64,000 bases of DNA from an uncultured Prevotellaceae bacterium (GTDB lineage: Bacteria; Bacteroidota; Bacteroidia; Bacteroidales; Bacteroidaceae): positions 61,904 through 125,903 of the forward strand of contig ONAG01000002.1 of assembly GCA_900315745.1 (NCBI GenBank), in the 5' to 3' direction. The notes below the pieces were generated by a model, which saw only the letters and a list, made by a program, of their open reading frames with translations, did not search any database and was not told where the DNA came from. Made by a program: the position numbers and the translations under genes. How positions within the stretch are numbered: the stretch's first letter is position 1; each line of letters begins with the position of its first letter. Shown piece by piece: positions 44,907 to 54,657 of the stretch.

Positions 44907-46589
44907 CTACCTAACGTTTGTCTTGGTGGTTGCAAGCATCCGTTTGATGCGTGAAGGCATTGAGATACGGTTCAAGCGGGATGTTTCATCCCTTCCATCT
45001 ACATGCATTACAGCATGGTCTTTTCCTTTCATAACGATGGTGGCTTTCAACATTTTTGCCTTTATCGTATCGTTGTTCACCGTTATTTCCGTGCTTATAC
45101 CGCCACCAGAATACCTGTATATTGTCGAGTCTGGGTCAGGGTTGTAATCAATGCACATCATCAAGTCGCCATTGGCCAACAGAAAATAGTTCGTATGACC
45201 TGCATTGTCTGACGGTTCCAACTGCCAGACACCATCTAATGGCCACTGCAGATGTTTGTCGGCATCACAAGCCATTTGGAACGCCCTGATAATCTCAGCT
45301 GGTGGCGTTGCCCTTGACCATTGGTCTGTTATGACCTCACCTTGTGCCACTGAGTTGTCGGTGGAATACTTTTTCCAGTCGCATTGGAATGTGTTGTCAG
45401 AAACGAAACGATATACCAGCGCCTCACCATGAGCATTCACCAACGTCTCGCCACGCATCACCACCTCTTCACCCGAAAAACCGAAATAGAAGTTCATGCC
45501 GTCACGTTCTACAAAATGTGGTGTGAAGAAAGTGTCGTGGTTGTAGAATGCATATTGCTTGAATGGTGGATAGTGCTCCTCATTGCTGTCGGCAGGTCGA
45601 GTGAAGTCCATCGTCCAGCACCCCTCAAGTGGGTGGTGTGTAATGGTGAACGATATTTGAGCCCGCACTGCCATGGCTGTGACAAAAAAGATTGCCAATC
45701 CTAACGTGCATGCAGCAAACCTGACATAGTTAGGAATTCTTTTGATACTCTTGTTCATAAAGATGATTCTTTGTTTTAGTGATTTGGAGCCGAATGCCGA
45801 TTGCACCATCAGCCAACGGCTGTTTTGCACACAGACTTGCAACAAGCTCATTTGATAATTGCGCCGGTCGATTCCTTCAGCCATCACATCCATATCGACT
45901 TCCAGTTCCTGCTGCATTTTCATTTCATTGAAAAACATCCACACGAAAGGGTTGAACCAATTGAGTGCAACCAACAACAGCATAAAACACAATTTGAAAA
46001 AATGATGATGCCGGATGTGGCATTTCTCATGTATCAGGGCATACTCCCTGACTTCTCCGTCGAGACCTGAAGGCAAGAACACGCTGTTGAAAAACGAGAA
46101 GGGTGTGCCACAAGGTGAAGAGAACACTTCCACTCCCCCATTCTCAGTTTCGAGAGTACTATCCTTACGCATGCGCCTGTACCATAGCATTTGCGCGACA
46201 AAACCTATCATCACAGCCACAACACCGACTGCGTACAGCCATATCAAGAGTTCACCGTTTTGCAACAAAGGAATTTCCTTTCGAGAGGCACCTTGAGACG
46301 CTGCAACATCCTGCTGCCCTGAATTGTCTGCGGTCACGACCATTTCAGATGTATTCGGTTGGGTGACCTGTGTGGCAGCATGGTTGATGTATGTTGACTT
46401 GTCAGTCTCAACCACTACAGACAAAGTGGTGAAAGTGCAAAGAGTCACAGCCAATATAGCAACAAAAATGAATGCTTGCGCCATTCGTGCATGGCATCGC
46501 AGGCGTATTACCCAATAATAGAGTGCAAACATGACGCCTGCCAGTACAATTCCCTCCAATGGGTGGAGGCACCAACTAACATTAACCAT
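44907..46589 (-). CDS. M56-family (BlaR1-like) membrane metallopeptidase
   Basis: Membrane sensor-protease (560 residues from the Met at 46589). Transmembrane segments cluster at about 10-60 and 112-136, and a further one near 290-312. The zinc site is HEKCH (residues 187-191) in the cytosolic loop, followed by NWFNPFVW and a helix with EVDMD (second Glu ligand). The extracytoplasmic C-terminal part (about 315-560) is not a penicillin-binding sensor; it is a beta-rich repeat-like region with two similar parts (LEGCWTMDF and LDGVWQLEP), suggesting a lipocalin-like ligand sensor. It follows blaI by 4 nt and should cleave that repressor on sensing. Confidence 0.85.
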   Translation of the reverse strand: MVNVSWCLHPLEGIVLAGVMFALYYWVIRLRCHARMAQAFIFVAILAVTLCTFTTLSVVVETDKSTYINHAATQVTQPNTSEMVVTADNSGQQDVAASQGASRKEIPLLQNGELLIWLYAVGVVAVMIGFVAQMLWYRRMRKDSTLETENGGVEVFSSPCGTPFSFFNSVFLPSGLDGEVREYALIHEKCHIRHHHFFKLCFMLLLVALNWFNPFVWMFFNEMKMQQELEVDMDVMAEGIDRRNYQMSLLQVCVQNSRWLMVQSAFGSKSLKQRIIFMNKSIKRIPNYVRFAACTLGLAIFFVTAMAVRAQISFTITHHPLEGCWTMDFTRPADSNEEHYPPFKQYAFYNHDTFFTPHFVERDGMNFYFGFSGEEVVMRGETLVNAHGEALVYRFVSDNTFQCDWKKYSTDNSVAQGEVITDQWSRATPPAEIIRAFQMACDADKHLQWPLDGVWQLEPSDNAGHTNYFLLANGDLMMCIDYNPDPDSTIYRYSGGGISTEITVNNDTIKAKMLKATIVMKGKDHAVMHVDGRDETSRLNRISMPSRIKRMLATTKTNVR

Positions 46590-46593
46590 TTGA

Positions 46594-46971
46594 CTAAGAT
46601 TTTTGATGATTGATGATGTCGATGATGTCACTTATCTCCTTGTCACTCAAATTCTCCTCTTTTGCAAAGAAAGAAACGAGTGATGTCAGGGAACCGCTGA
46701 AAAACGTGTTTTTCACATCTTCCATATAATGACGCATGTAGTCCTCACGTTTTACAATGGCAGTGAAGAGATGCGACTTGCCCTTTTTCACACTTGACAC
46801 AAACCCTTTGTCCTTGAGTATTTTCAGGAAAGTGAGCAGAGTTGTGGGAGCAGGCTTGGGTTCTGGCAGACCAGCCATGATCTCTGATGAATAGCCCTGT
46901 CCTCCGGGAAGTTCCCACAAGGCCTTCATCACTTGGGTCTCCGATTTGGTGAGTTGTTTCTTGTCTTTCAT
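46594..46971 (-). CDS. BlaI/MecI/CopY-family transcriptional repressor
   Basis: Winged-helix repressor (125 residues) of the BlaI family. The N-terminal domain (MKDKKQLTKSETQVMKALWEL, then PAPTTLLTFLKILKDKGFVSSVKKGKSH) binds DNA; the C-terminal helices dimerise and are normally cut by a BlaR1-type protease. The protease gene follows 4 nt later. Three palindromes of the form TCTAA-N4-TTAGA directly upstream are likely its operators, so it probably represses its own operon. Confidence 0.92.
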   Translation of the reverse strand: MKDKKQLTKSETQVMKALWELPGGQGYSSEIMAGLPEPKPAPTTLLTFLKILKDKGFVSSVKKGKSHLFTAIVKREDYMRHYMEDVKNTFFSGSLTSLVSFFAKEENLSDKEISDIIDIINHQKS

Positions 46972-46972
46972 A

Positions 46973-47049
46973 TTCTAAACTTTTAGAAGTTCAGCGCAAA
47001 GATATTCTAAATTCTTAGAACTTGCAAGTAAATTCTCTAAAACTTTAGA
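46973..47049. promoter_or_regulatory. Three BlaI-type operator palindromes interleaved with a promoter
   Basis: Sites at 46973-46988, 47005-47020 and 47036-47049, each containing TCTAA-N4-TTAGA. The minus-strand -7 element TATCTTTG (46997-47004) lies between sites 1 and 2, and site 2 occupies the spacer up to a near-match -33 element (around 47025). Binding would block the promoter. Confidence 0.8.
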
Positions 47050-47201
47050 ACATTAACATGAATTAACCAATTTGGAACTTGCTTGTGAACAGCGAATTCA
47101 ACATGTCTATGACAAAACACAATAATTGCACCCCCCATGCGTTACTTATACAAAAGAGAAAAACATAATAAGAACCTTATCTTGACCAAACAAGCACAAT
47201 C

Positions 47202-47627
47202 ATGAAAAAAGGAACAGCATTATTATTGTTGGCTATAATTGCAACAATTTCATTCGCACATTATAACAATGTCACACAAAATGACATGGACTTGTATTAC
47301 AACGGCAAGCACGTGGGCTATGTGAAAACAAACGGAGATGTTAACATCAATGGCCGTTATGTTGGCGAGCTTCGTTCCAATGGCGACATAATTGTTAGTG
47401 GGACGCGACAGGGAGAGATACGAAGCAATGGCGACATCATCAAGAATGGCAAGCGAATAGGTGAAGTACGTTCTAACGGAGACATCATCGAAGATGGCAA
47501 AAGGATAGGTGAAGTCCGAACCAATGGCGACATATACAAAGATGGCAGGAATATCGGCTATGTCAAGAACATGAGCAACATACGATGGGCTGCCGTCGTA
47601 TATTTCTATGGATTTTTTACTCTTTGA
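47202..47627 (+). CDS. Secreted protein of six 16-residue tandem repeats
   Basis: Exported (signal peptide about residues 1-19) 141-residue protein. From about residue 32 to 126 it consists of six repeats with a 16-residue period (glycines at 35, 51, 67, 83, 99, 115), each like G-K-R-I-G-E-V-R-S-N-G-D-I. The repeat is likely to form a small beta-solenoid or beta-roll. The C-terminus (AAVVYFYGFFTL) is hydrophobic and could insert into a membrane. Function unknown. No clear promoter was found; a strong terminator follows. Confidence 0.7.
   Translation: MKKGTALLLLAIIATISFAHYNNVTQNDMDLYYNGKHVGYVKTNGDVNINGRYVGELRSNGDIIVSGTRQGEIRSNGDIIKNGKRIGEVRSNGDIIEDGKRIGEVRTNGDIYKDGRNIGYVKNMSNIRWAAVVYFYGFFTL
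47295..47579 (+). repeat. 48-nt in-frame tandem repeats within the secreted protein gene
   Basis: Six units of 48 nt, period constant, sequence diverged at synonymous and some non-synonymous positions (for example ggcgacatcatc recurs). Such in-frame units can change copy number by slippage or recombination. Confidence 0.7.
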
Positions 47628-47642
47628 CCGATTCAAGTAAGC

Positions 47643-47688
47643 AAAACAGTCGGGGGAATGACAACTTGCCATTCCCCCGACTGTTTTT
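47643..47688. terminator. Strong intrinsic terminator
   Basis: aaacagtcgggggaatg at 47644-47660 pairs with 47670-47686, loop 9 nt, followed by Ts. Serves the repeat gene and the convergent GH95 gene. Confidence 0.9.
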
Positions 47689-47698
47689 AGCACCTATG

Positions 47699-50170
47699 TT
47701 ATTTTGCAGGTACGAGCTTCACAACCTGTCCTGGTTTCGTCACGATGTCATATTCATAGACTTTGCGAATGGACAGCGTATTGAAATCCTTCAAGGAACT
47801 TGAGCGTAATGGAGTCTTGATGTCAGGAGATTGCAGCAATGGGTTGTCGCACACGCCCTTTGCCTCCACAAGACCCTTGCCTGTGAGAGGAATATAAGAA
47901 CGGATACGCAACGTACCACCAATAGTTGACTCGATGGCAGCCTTGGTCATCTTTCCTTCTTCCCAAGAGATGCCTACTACAAATCCACCCCTTGCCTTTA
48001 GTCCTTCCACCTTTCCTTTCTTCCATGAAGAAGGCAAGGCAGGCAACAGATGCACTGCACCGTCATGGCTTTGCATGAGCATCTCTGCTATGCCGGCAGC
48101 ACATCCGAAATTGCCATCAATTTGGAATGGAGGGTGTGCATCGAAGAGATTGGGGAATGTTCTTCCCTCAGGGAATTTGAATGCCACATCCTCATTAGGC
48201 AACAAATGCAGCATGTTGGAAATGATTTTGAAAGCATGGTCACCATCGAGCATCCTTGCCCAGAAATTGATTTTCCATCCAAGGCTCCATCCAGTAGCCA
48301 TGTCGCCACGTTGGTTCAGAGTATTGCCAGCCGCCGTGAACAAGTCAGGATGTTTGTATGGGGAGATTTGGTTGGATGGATACAAGCCATACAAGTGCGA
48401 GATGTGGCGATGCTGGTCTTTGGGGTCATCACCATCTTGCAACCATTCTTGAAGTTGTCCGTATTGTCCAATCTGCATTGGAGGCAGTTGGTCGATGGCT
48501 GTCTTCAACCTACCCTGATAAGCCTGGTCCTCGCCAAGCAATTTCGCAGCACACAGAGTATTCGACAAGGCATCGAATGCAATTTGATTATCCATTGTAC
48601 ATCCAGCCGTCACAGGAGTACGCTTGCCTTTAGGACCATGTTCTGGCGACACTGAAGGCACCACGACAAGATACCCATACTTGGGATGTTTTTGCATATA
48701 GTCGAGATAAAAATCTGCCGTACCCTTCATCACAGGATACCATTTTCTCAAGAATTCCTTATCGCCAGAGAAGAGGTAATGCTGCCAGATGTGGGTAGCC
48801 AGCCATGCCCCGCCATTGGGGAACATACCCCACGACGCGCCATCCACAGGTCCTGCTATACGCCAAAGGTCAGTATTGTGGTGCGCCACCCATCCATTAC
48901 ATCCATACATGTCCTTGGCTGTTTTCGTGCCTGTGACACTCAGGTCGCCAATCATGTCGAAAAGAGGCATTTGTGTTTCAGAGATATTACCCACATCAGC
49001 CAGCCAATAGTTCATTTCCGTATTGATGTTGATGGTGTACTTGCTATCCCATGGAGCATTTTTCTTGTTGTTCCATATTCCCTGCAAATTGGCGGGTTGT
49101 CCACCTGGTTGCGACGAGCATATCAGCAAGTACCTGCCATATTGGAACATGAGAGCCACGAGGTCGAGGTCATTGGAGCTACTGAAATCCTCCACTCTCT
49201 TGTCGGTATCAACATATGCCCTGGAAGCATCGCCAAGACTTAGCGACACCCTGGCATATTGTTCACGGTATTTGTCAATATGATTCTTCAGCAACTTGTC
49301 ATAAGGGACGGGAAGGACAGAAGCCAACGTGTTCTTGTTTTTCTCCGTTGGGTTGCCCGAAATGTCGTGGTAGTTGACAAAATTGGTAGCCGCCACGATA
49401 TACAGTGTGGCTTCGGTGGCATTCTGCACATGCACGTCCCTGAAGCCATCCTCCATGATGCCATCGCTCACCACCATTATTCTGCATTCCGCTTTCAGTC
49501 CAGCCTTGATGCCTTCATGATCCACGCCATCCACGGTAGCTATCAGACAGTGGTTGTCGAGAGAATATTTCGTATTGAGTTCACATTTGTGCCCCACGGT
49601 GAACGAGAGTCTGTTTTTCTTGTCGGCCGTCATTCTCACCACTATGACATTCTTGTCCATTGATGCGAAGGTAGTGCGATAGAAGGTGACATCCTTTTTC
49701 TTGTAAGTCACATATGAAGTGGCATTGTCGAGGTTGAGGTTTCTGTGGTAGTTATACACGTCTGCCTTGTTGTCGAAATCAATGGTCACATCACCCAAGG
49801 TGAGATATTTCATTCCATGAGGTCCTGGTATGAAATGCTTGTTTATCAAATCTGCAGCTTCCTCCTCCTTGTCATTGAAGATAAGTTGCCTTACCTGTCC
49901 GAGATACTGTTTTGCCTCTTGGCTGTCATTGTTATGAGGTGATCCAGACCAGAAAGTCTCTTCATTGATTTGAATGGTTTCCTTTTTGGCATCACCGTAA
50001 ACCATTGCACCGAGGTGTGAATTGCCGATAGGCACAGCTTCGAGCCAGCACGTTGCGGGACGGCTGTAGGAAAGGGTACGATAATCTTTAGACTTTACGA
50101 TTTGGGCATGGCAAAAGGCAGAAGCCATGAGGCATACAGCCATTGCCATCGTGAGTTTAAGTTTGGACAT
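47699..50170 (-). CDS. GH95 alpha-L-fucosidase-like enzyme, secreted
   Basis: Exported glycoside hydrolase family 95 enzyme (823 residues). The signal peptide ends near residue 22. Family motifs: [17 protein letters not shown] near residue 43, the barrel segment [15 protein letters not shown], the acid-region motif [19 protein letters not shown], and [12 protein letters not shown]. It should remove terminal alpha-1,2-fucose (or, in some members, alpha-L-galactose) from plant or host glycans. The C-terminal domain is a beta-sandwich. It has its own promoter and converges on the repeat gene. Confidence 0.9.
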   Translation of the reverse strand: MSKLKLTMAMAVCLMASAFCHAQIVKSKDYRTLSYSRPATCWLEAVPIGNSHLGAMVYGDAKKETIQINEETFWSGSPHNNDSQEAKQYLGQVRQLIFNDKEEEAADLINKHFIPGPHGMKYLTLGDVTIDFDNKADVYNYHRNLNLDNATSYVTYKKKDVTFYRTTFASMDKNVIVVRMTADKKNRLSFTVGHKCELNTKYSLDNHCLIATVDGVDHEGIKAGLKAECRIMVVSDGIMEDGFRDVHVQNATEATLYIVAATNFVNYHDISGNPTEKNKNTLASVLPVPYDKLLKNHIDKYREQYARVSLSLGDASRAYVDTDKRVEDFSSSNDLDLVALMFQYGRYLLICSSQPGGQPANLQGIWNNKKNAPWDSKYTININTEMNYWLADVGNISETQMPLFDMIGDLSVTGTKTAKDMYGCNGWVAHHNTDLWRIAGPVDGASWGMFPNGGAWLATHIWQHYLFSGDKEFLRKWYPVMKGTADFYLDYMQKHPKYGYLVVVPSVSPEHGPKGKRTPVTAGCTMDNQIAFDALSNTLCAAKLLGEDQAYQGRLKTAIDQLPPMQIGQYGQLQEWLQDGDDPKDQHRHISHLYGLYPSNQISPYKHPDLFTAAGNTLNQRGDMATGWSLGWKINFWARMLDGDHAFKIISNMLHLLPNEDVAFKFPEGRTFPNLFDAHPPFQIDGNFGCAAGIAEMLMQSHDGAVHLLPALPSSWKKGKVEGLKARGGFVVGISWEEGKMTKAAIESTIGGTLRIRSYIPLTGKGLVEAKGVCDNPLLQSPDIKTPLRSSSLKDFNTLSIRKVYEYDIVTKPGQVVKLVPAK

Positions 50171-50198
50171 AATGATGATTTTTGATGCTAATGAATTG

Positions 50199-50206
50199 CA
50201 AAGTTA
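50199..50206 (-). promoter_or_regulatory. -7 promoter element for GH95
   Basis: Reads TAACTTTG on the minus strand, about 30 nt before the start codon. Confidence 0.55.
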
Positions 50207-50319
50207 GGCATTATCGCCGTAATGAGCAAACGTTTTGCCAAAAGATTGACAAATATGCCACTTGCGGCAACATGTAACAAGCCACCAATAAACATGTATA
50301 TGCTAAATATCATTTGTTT

Positions 50320-53300
50320 TCAGAATCCACTTTCCAAGATGAATAGGGCAAGATTGCTGATATCCGAGACGGAGATGGTGCCATCAGTGTTGAAGTCAGC
50401 AGCCTCATGGTCATATCTCCATGGCTCATCATCATCATTTCCCAAGATTATATCCACTGTAGCCATCACATCCGACACGCTAACCTGTCCGTCCCTATTG
50501 ACGTCACCTATGAAACGTATCGCCAAGTCATCCCAGTTGTCCGAGCCGTCAACAATCCATCTCAATGGTTTTGCCATTCCACCTGCAAGATAGCATCCAT
50601 TCACGCCCCACTCTGGGCTGTTGTATTCCACTGTAGGCACTACGCTCACGTTGTTGAATACAAGGTTCTTGTCATCAAACTTTATGACAGCCGGTGTATT
50701 GGGCACGTTTGCCCCTGCATTGATGCATAGCACTGTTTGAGAGTTCACTTTGTTTACCTTTGCTATTTTCACTTTATCAGAGCTTTTCACATCAGCAGGT
50801 AGGAACAAGGCACCCCATTTGCCAGGAGCATCCTTTCTGTAATACGTCATCTTGTCCGCCACGAACTCCTCTTCCACCACGAGAGGCTCCTCATCAGCAA
50901 CCACCCAGTGCTGGCATCGCCCATCCTTCACAATGTTGACAGGGTTATAGGCTTCATCCACAGTAGCACCAGGAGCCATTTTTACAATGGCATTGGCTGG
51001 AATCTGGTCTATTTGCAAGTTTCGGCAATCAGGGAAGGCAGATAGGTCGAGCCACCCCCTATCCATCAACCAACACTGGTATTGCAATGCCCTTCCATTA
51101 TCGAGCATTCCCAACACATCCTCCGTGGCATCGCCCTCCTGACACACATAATCCAAGTGGAAATCAGCCACTTTGAACCATGTCCCGTCAGTTCTTGCGC
51201 CCAAGGTCATTCTATTGTCAGAGACGAGGACATAGCACTCATATTTATCGAACACGTTGTCGCCCCTACCCACAACATTGTAAGAACGGGAGATATTGCC
51301 TGTTCCTGCATTGACATAGAGAGCAGTCTTGGTCATCGTACGTTGATATCCATTGGTTGTGGCGAAATCAGCAGTCAATTTATACACTCCATTGGGCAGG
51401 GCTTTCACCTCTTGCGACAATTCAGCATAAGTCAGGCTGCCAGCCCACACGTTGAAGAAAGTGCCAGTATGACCGTCACTCAAGGCATCCGTTCCTGTGA
51501 AAGCATCATTCCACCCATCGAAAGTCTTTTGGAACGTCCAGCAGGCAGGGTATTCCACCCTACCGCTTCCCTGTGGTGTTCCAGACACAGTGCCCCACGA
51601 CAAATTAGGATTATTAAAGGTGTAGTTCGCATCATGGTGCCCCAATTCCACAATATATTTTTGGTTGAAATCCAACTTGCTCATGGCATAAATCACCAAT
51701 TTGTCGGCATTTGCCTGAGACATGTTTCCTTTTACCTCAGCATCATCCAATGGAGTATCACCCACGCCACAGTAAGTGTCATGAGCTACATTTTTCAATC
51801 TCCAACAGTCGTTAGAGGCATCATATACAGGCATGTAGCAACTGGAAGCGGTACCGAGGTGAGTTCTGCCATCCGTCTGGAACAGAGCACTTGTCGCGCT
51901 GCACAACACATCGTCATGACATGCCGGCGACCTCAAGGCATAGCCATTGTCGGCGTTGTTGGCTTCTATCTGCCACACCTGTCCAAGTTGCGTCCCAGAC
52001 TCCTCCCTATTGGCATAATGCACAGCCTTGAAAGCCGACTCGCCAGCCTGCACGCCACTGATGTCGCCAGTCCTTATAAGAGACTTTATCTGGATGCAGT
52101 GCCATCCGGTGATATTGGCTTTGTCAAGCCCCAGGCCGAGGGTAAGCGTCCCATTTGTCACCCTGATGTCGCTTATGACACATTCGAGCGGTTCGTTGCT
52201 CAAGAAACCTGGAGTCACTCCCGAGGCTGTGAAATAAGTCTTTTTCGTCTGACCGCCTGCCGTTGCAAAGACGTAAGCCACATCATCCCTCGTACCATTG
52301 AGCGTGGCTCCATTTTCCCCACGTGCATTATGTGAGGTGGCATAAAGAATGGCCCTATAGACGCCATTAGGCAATCCAGAAACCATTTGTGACATTTTTG
52401 TTCCAGCAGAGGAAGAATTGTATAGTTCCACCAAGGCGATGCCATTGCCTGTGACCGTACCACTTGCCCCCATCCAGCTCGCCTTGTCCGTTCCCACAAG
52501 CGCTGTATAGTCATCTGTGGGGTTGGCATTTGCCAATGTCCAGCAAAGGGATGGATTGTCTTTGCTGCATATAGTGTAATAATAGTCCTCGTGATTGGCA
52601 GGCAAGGCAGTGATTTTCATATATCCATTGGGCACATCGTTTTCAGACAAGTCCACCACATTGCTGTAATGTGAGTTGCCATTGGCATCCACGCAAGCGA
52701 TGCGGAAAATATTGTTGCCCACGCATGAGTCCACTGACAGCACTTTTTCTCGTCCCACGTCATCACTCACCCCCAAAGTAGCTCTTGTCTCCCAGCGCAA
52801 CCTGCTGGTACGTTGTTGCACATACACCGTCTTGGTCCAGTCGGTGTTGGGGTCATTCCACACCATGCGGATGGCGTTGCCATCAGCAGTGTATCCTGCA
52901 GCGAAATTGCAAGGGTTGCCCTGGTCTCTCCAGTCCATCCACACATCAGTAGATTTCTTATATGCGAAGTCACTATTGTAACTTCCGTAGATGACACCTC
53001 CCGGAGTAGTCCAATGGTCGTCAGTCTCCCAATTGACAAAACGTTTCTGCTCCACATTGTTATATACCGCCAACCGTTCGAGCCATCCCGTATTTTCTGC
53101 AAGGTCTGCCCTTTTCAACACATCACGCAGCCAAATGCCGTTCATTTCCTGGTCGTTTCCACTACCCCATCTATACCATGCGTTGAGAGAGTCGGTATAG
53201 AACTGTGTCTCCGATGTCCAGTTGGCACCATTGTTCCACTCTGTACACCACACGGGCAACCCCGTGGCGTCATAAAGCGACTTGAGCGAACTGATGCAAT

Positions 53301-54414
53301 TCGCAGGTGTCTGTCCTCCGATATAGTAGTGTGTAGCCACGAAATCCACCCTGTAATTTCTTGCCTCGCAAGAATCCACATAAGCCTTCACCCATGCTGT
53401 ATTGGGATTGCAAGCCGCAAAAGTGCCTATTCTCATGCCACTTTTGAGGTACTCAGCATGATGCTTTATCAAGTCGGGCACCGTCATGTACATCTCATTG
53501 CCACTGGTATTGTCCGGTTCGTTAGCACCAAGAACATGGGGTGAGTACTGCGCATTCAGGGCTTCCCATGAGGGCCATGCGTATGTCGCATTTCCAGTAT
53601 AAGTCTTGCCATTCTCATGATGTCTTTGCGGCACATAATCGTAATTAGCCTCTTGATAGTTTTCCGCATTCCATTGGTAGTACCAAGTCACCCTCATAAG
53701 TCCCATAGGTGTCAATGCCTTGCCAGCATACCCCTTTTTGCTGGGCCATTTCCATCTGAAAATCCTTAGGAAGCTGACACTATTTCTCATATCGTTTGGG
53801 AGTGTTACGGTGATGTCGCCATCATTGGCTATGAAGCAATGGCTGTAACCAGTTCCATCAGCATGGTTTGCCATGGTCACCATATATCCTCTTTTAAGAG
53901 TGAAGCTGTTGATTGCATTATCATATTCACCCAATCGGTCATAATAGACATTCACCTCATATTGGCTGTTTGACTCGCCCCCCAAAGCGGTCTTGGTATA
54001 TACAGTAAGAGGGTGGCAAGCCAACTGATAAGGCAGGACTATTGTTCCATGGCGATATGTCTCCACCCTGCAGTTTCTCCCATCCACGGCAGCACTGCCA
54101 TCAATCTTTATATATCGCAACCAATTGCTTATCACGATGTCTGGTCGGATATTGGAAAACACCACTGCCGATTTGCCATCAGTGATGTCGATGTTTGCCG
54201 ACATCGCCGTTGTACCCTCAAGAGCTGTAATGGTGTAGTCCACATTATTATTCAATGTGATATCCGACAGGTGTTGAGTTACAAATTGCCTGCTGTTTAT
54301 TGCCGTGGAAAGTGTAGAGCCATGATAAGTGAGCGACCGAGTGATTGCCATTAAAGGAGAGAATGCCTCACATGTCAGGAATACAAGAAAAAGGAAAAAC
54401 AAGCGTCTTTTCAT
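50320..54414 (-). CDS. Large secreted GH128-like protein with dockerin-like C-terminus
   Basis: Exported 1364-residue protein, signal peptide to about residue 23. An N-terminal beta-rich region (about 25-215) precedes a GH128-like barrel (about 215-470) with the acid in GANEPD (Glu299) and the nucleophile in CTEWN (Glu392); GH128 members cut beta-1,3-glucan. Beyond it are fibronectin- or lectin-like beta domains (about 480-1290). The C-terminus (about 1300-1364) has two dockerin-like Ca2+-binding repeats, DVNRDGQVSVSDV and DFNTDGTISVSDI, each followed by a helix. The gene has its own -7 element. Confidence 0.8.
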   Translation of the reverse strand: MKRRLFFLFLVFLTCEAFSPLMAITRSLTYHGSTLSTAINSRQFVTQHLSDITLNNNVDYTITALEGTTAMSANIDITDGKSAVVFSNIRPDIVISNWLRYIKIDGSAAVDGRNCRVETYRHGTIVLPYQLACHPLTVYTKTALGGESNSQYEVNVYYDRLGEYDNAINSFTLKRGYMVTMANHADGTGYSHCFIANDGDITVTLPNDMRNSVSFLRIFRWKWPSKKGYAGKALTPMGLMRVTWYYQWNAENYQEANYDYVPQRHHENGKTYTGNATYAWPSWEALNAQYSPHVLGANEPDNTSGNEMYMTVPDLIKHHAEYLKSGMRIGTFAACNPNTAWVKAYVDSCEARNYRVDFVATHYYIGGQTPANCISSLKSLYDATGLPVWCTEWNNGANWTSETQFYTDSLNAWYRWGSGNDQEMNGIWLRDVLKRADLAENTGWLERLAVYNNVEQKRFVNWETDDHWTTPGGVIYGSYNSDFAYKKSTDVWMDWRDQGNPCNFAAGYTADGNAIRMVWNDPNTDWTKTVYVQQRTSRLRWETRATLGVSDDVGREKVLSVDSCVGNNIFRIACVDANGNSHYSNVVDLSENDVPNGYMKITALPANHEDYYYTICSKDNPSLCWTLANANPTDDYTALVGTDKASWMGASGTVTGNGIALVELYNSSSAGTKMSQMVSGLPNGVYRAILYATSHNARGENGATLNGTRDDVAYVFATAGGQTKKTYFTASGVTPGFLSNEPLECVISDIRVTNGTLTLGLGLDKANITGWHCIQIKSLIRTGDISGVQAGESAFKAVHYANREESGTQLGQVWQIEANNADNGYALRSPACHDDVLCSATSALFQTDGRTHLGTASSCYMPVYDASNDCWRLKNVAHDTYCGVGDTPLDDAEVKGNMSQANADKLVIYAMSKLDFNQKYIVELGHHDANYTFNNPNLSWGTVSGTPQGSGRVEYPACWTFQKTFDGWNDAFTGTDALSDGHTGTFFNVWAGSLTYAELSQEVKALPNGVYKLTADFATTNGYQRTMTKTALYVNAGTGNISRSYNVVGRGDNVFDKYECYVLVSDNRMTLGARTDGTWFKVADFHLDYVCQEGDATEDVLGMLDNGRALQYQCWLMDRGWLDLSAFPDCRNLQIDQIPANAIVKMAPGATVDEAYNPVNIVKDGRCQHWVVADEEPLVVEEEFVADKMTYYRKDAPGKWGALFLPADVKSSDKVKIAKVNKVNSQTVLCINAGANVPNTPAVIKFDDKNLVFNNVSVVPTVEYNSPEWGVNGCYLAGGMAKPLRWIVDGSDNWDDLAIRFIGDVNRDGQVSVSDVMATVDIILGNDDDEPWRYDHEAADFNTDGTISVSDISNLALFILESGF

Positions 54415-54438
54415 GATAAGGATGTTTTAAAGTTTTTG

Positions 54439-54446
54439 CAAAAATA
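54439..54446 (-). promoter_or_regulatory. -7 promoter element for the GH128-like gene
   Basis: Reads TATTTTTG on the minus strand, about 25 nt before the start codon. Confidence 0.5.
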
Positions 54447-54553
54447 AGCAAAAAACCAATTTTTAACGTCTTAAAAGACAAATAAAAACAATTCTAATAA
54501 AGTTTCCCATTCATTTCACAGGCACAAAAGACAATTAATTGACATAAAAGTCG

Positions 54554-54561
54554 TACTTTTG
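54554..54561 (+). promoter_or_regulatory. -7 promoter element for the phosphotransferase operon
   Basis: TACTTTTG, about 97 nt before the start codon at 54658; the -33 element is weak. Confidence 0.5.
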
Positions 54562-54657
54562 CAACCACATTCGTGAAAATACGTGAAAAGAAGCGGCTCT
54601 TTCAATCATTTCAGCCAGCATTTCCTTTTCATCCAATTAAGTAAAAACGATACAGAC

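Noticed and set aside
51082-52335. 417-residue antisense ORF over the GH128-like gene
   Set aside because: No family features; the opposite strand encodes a clear secreted protein with GH128 and dockerin-like motifs.
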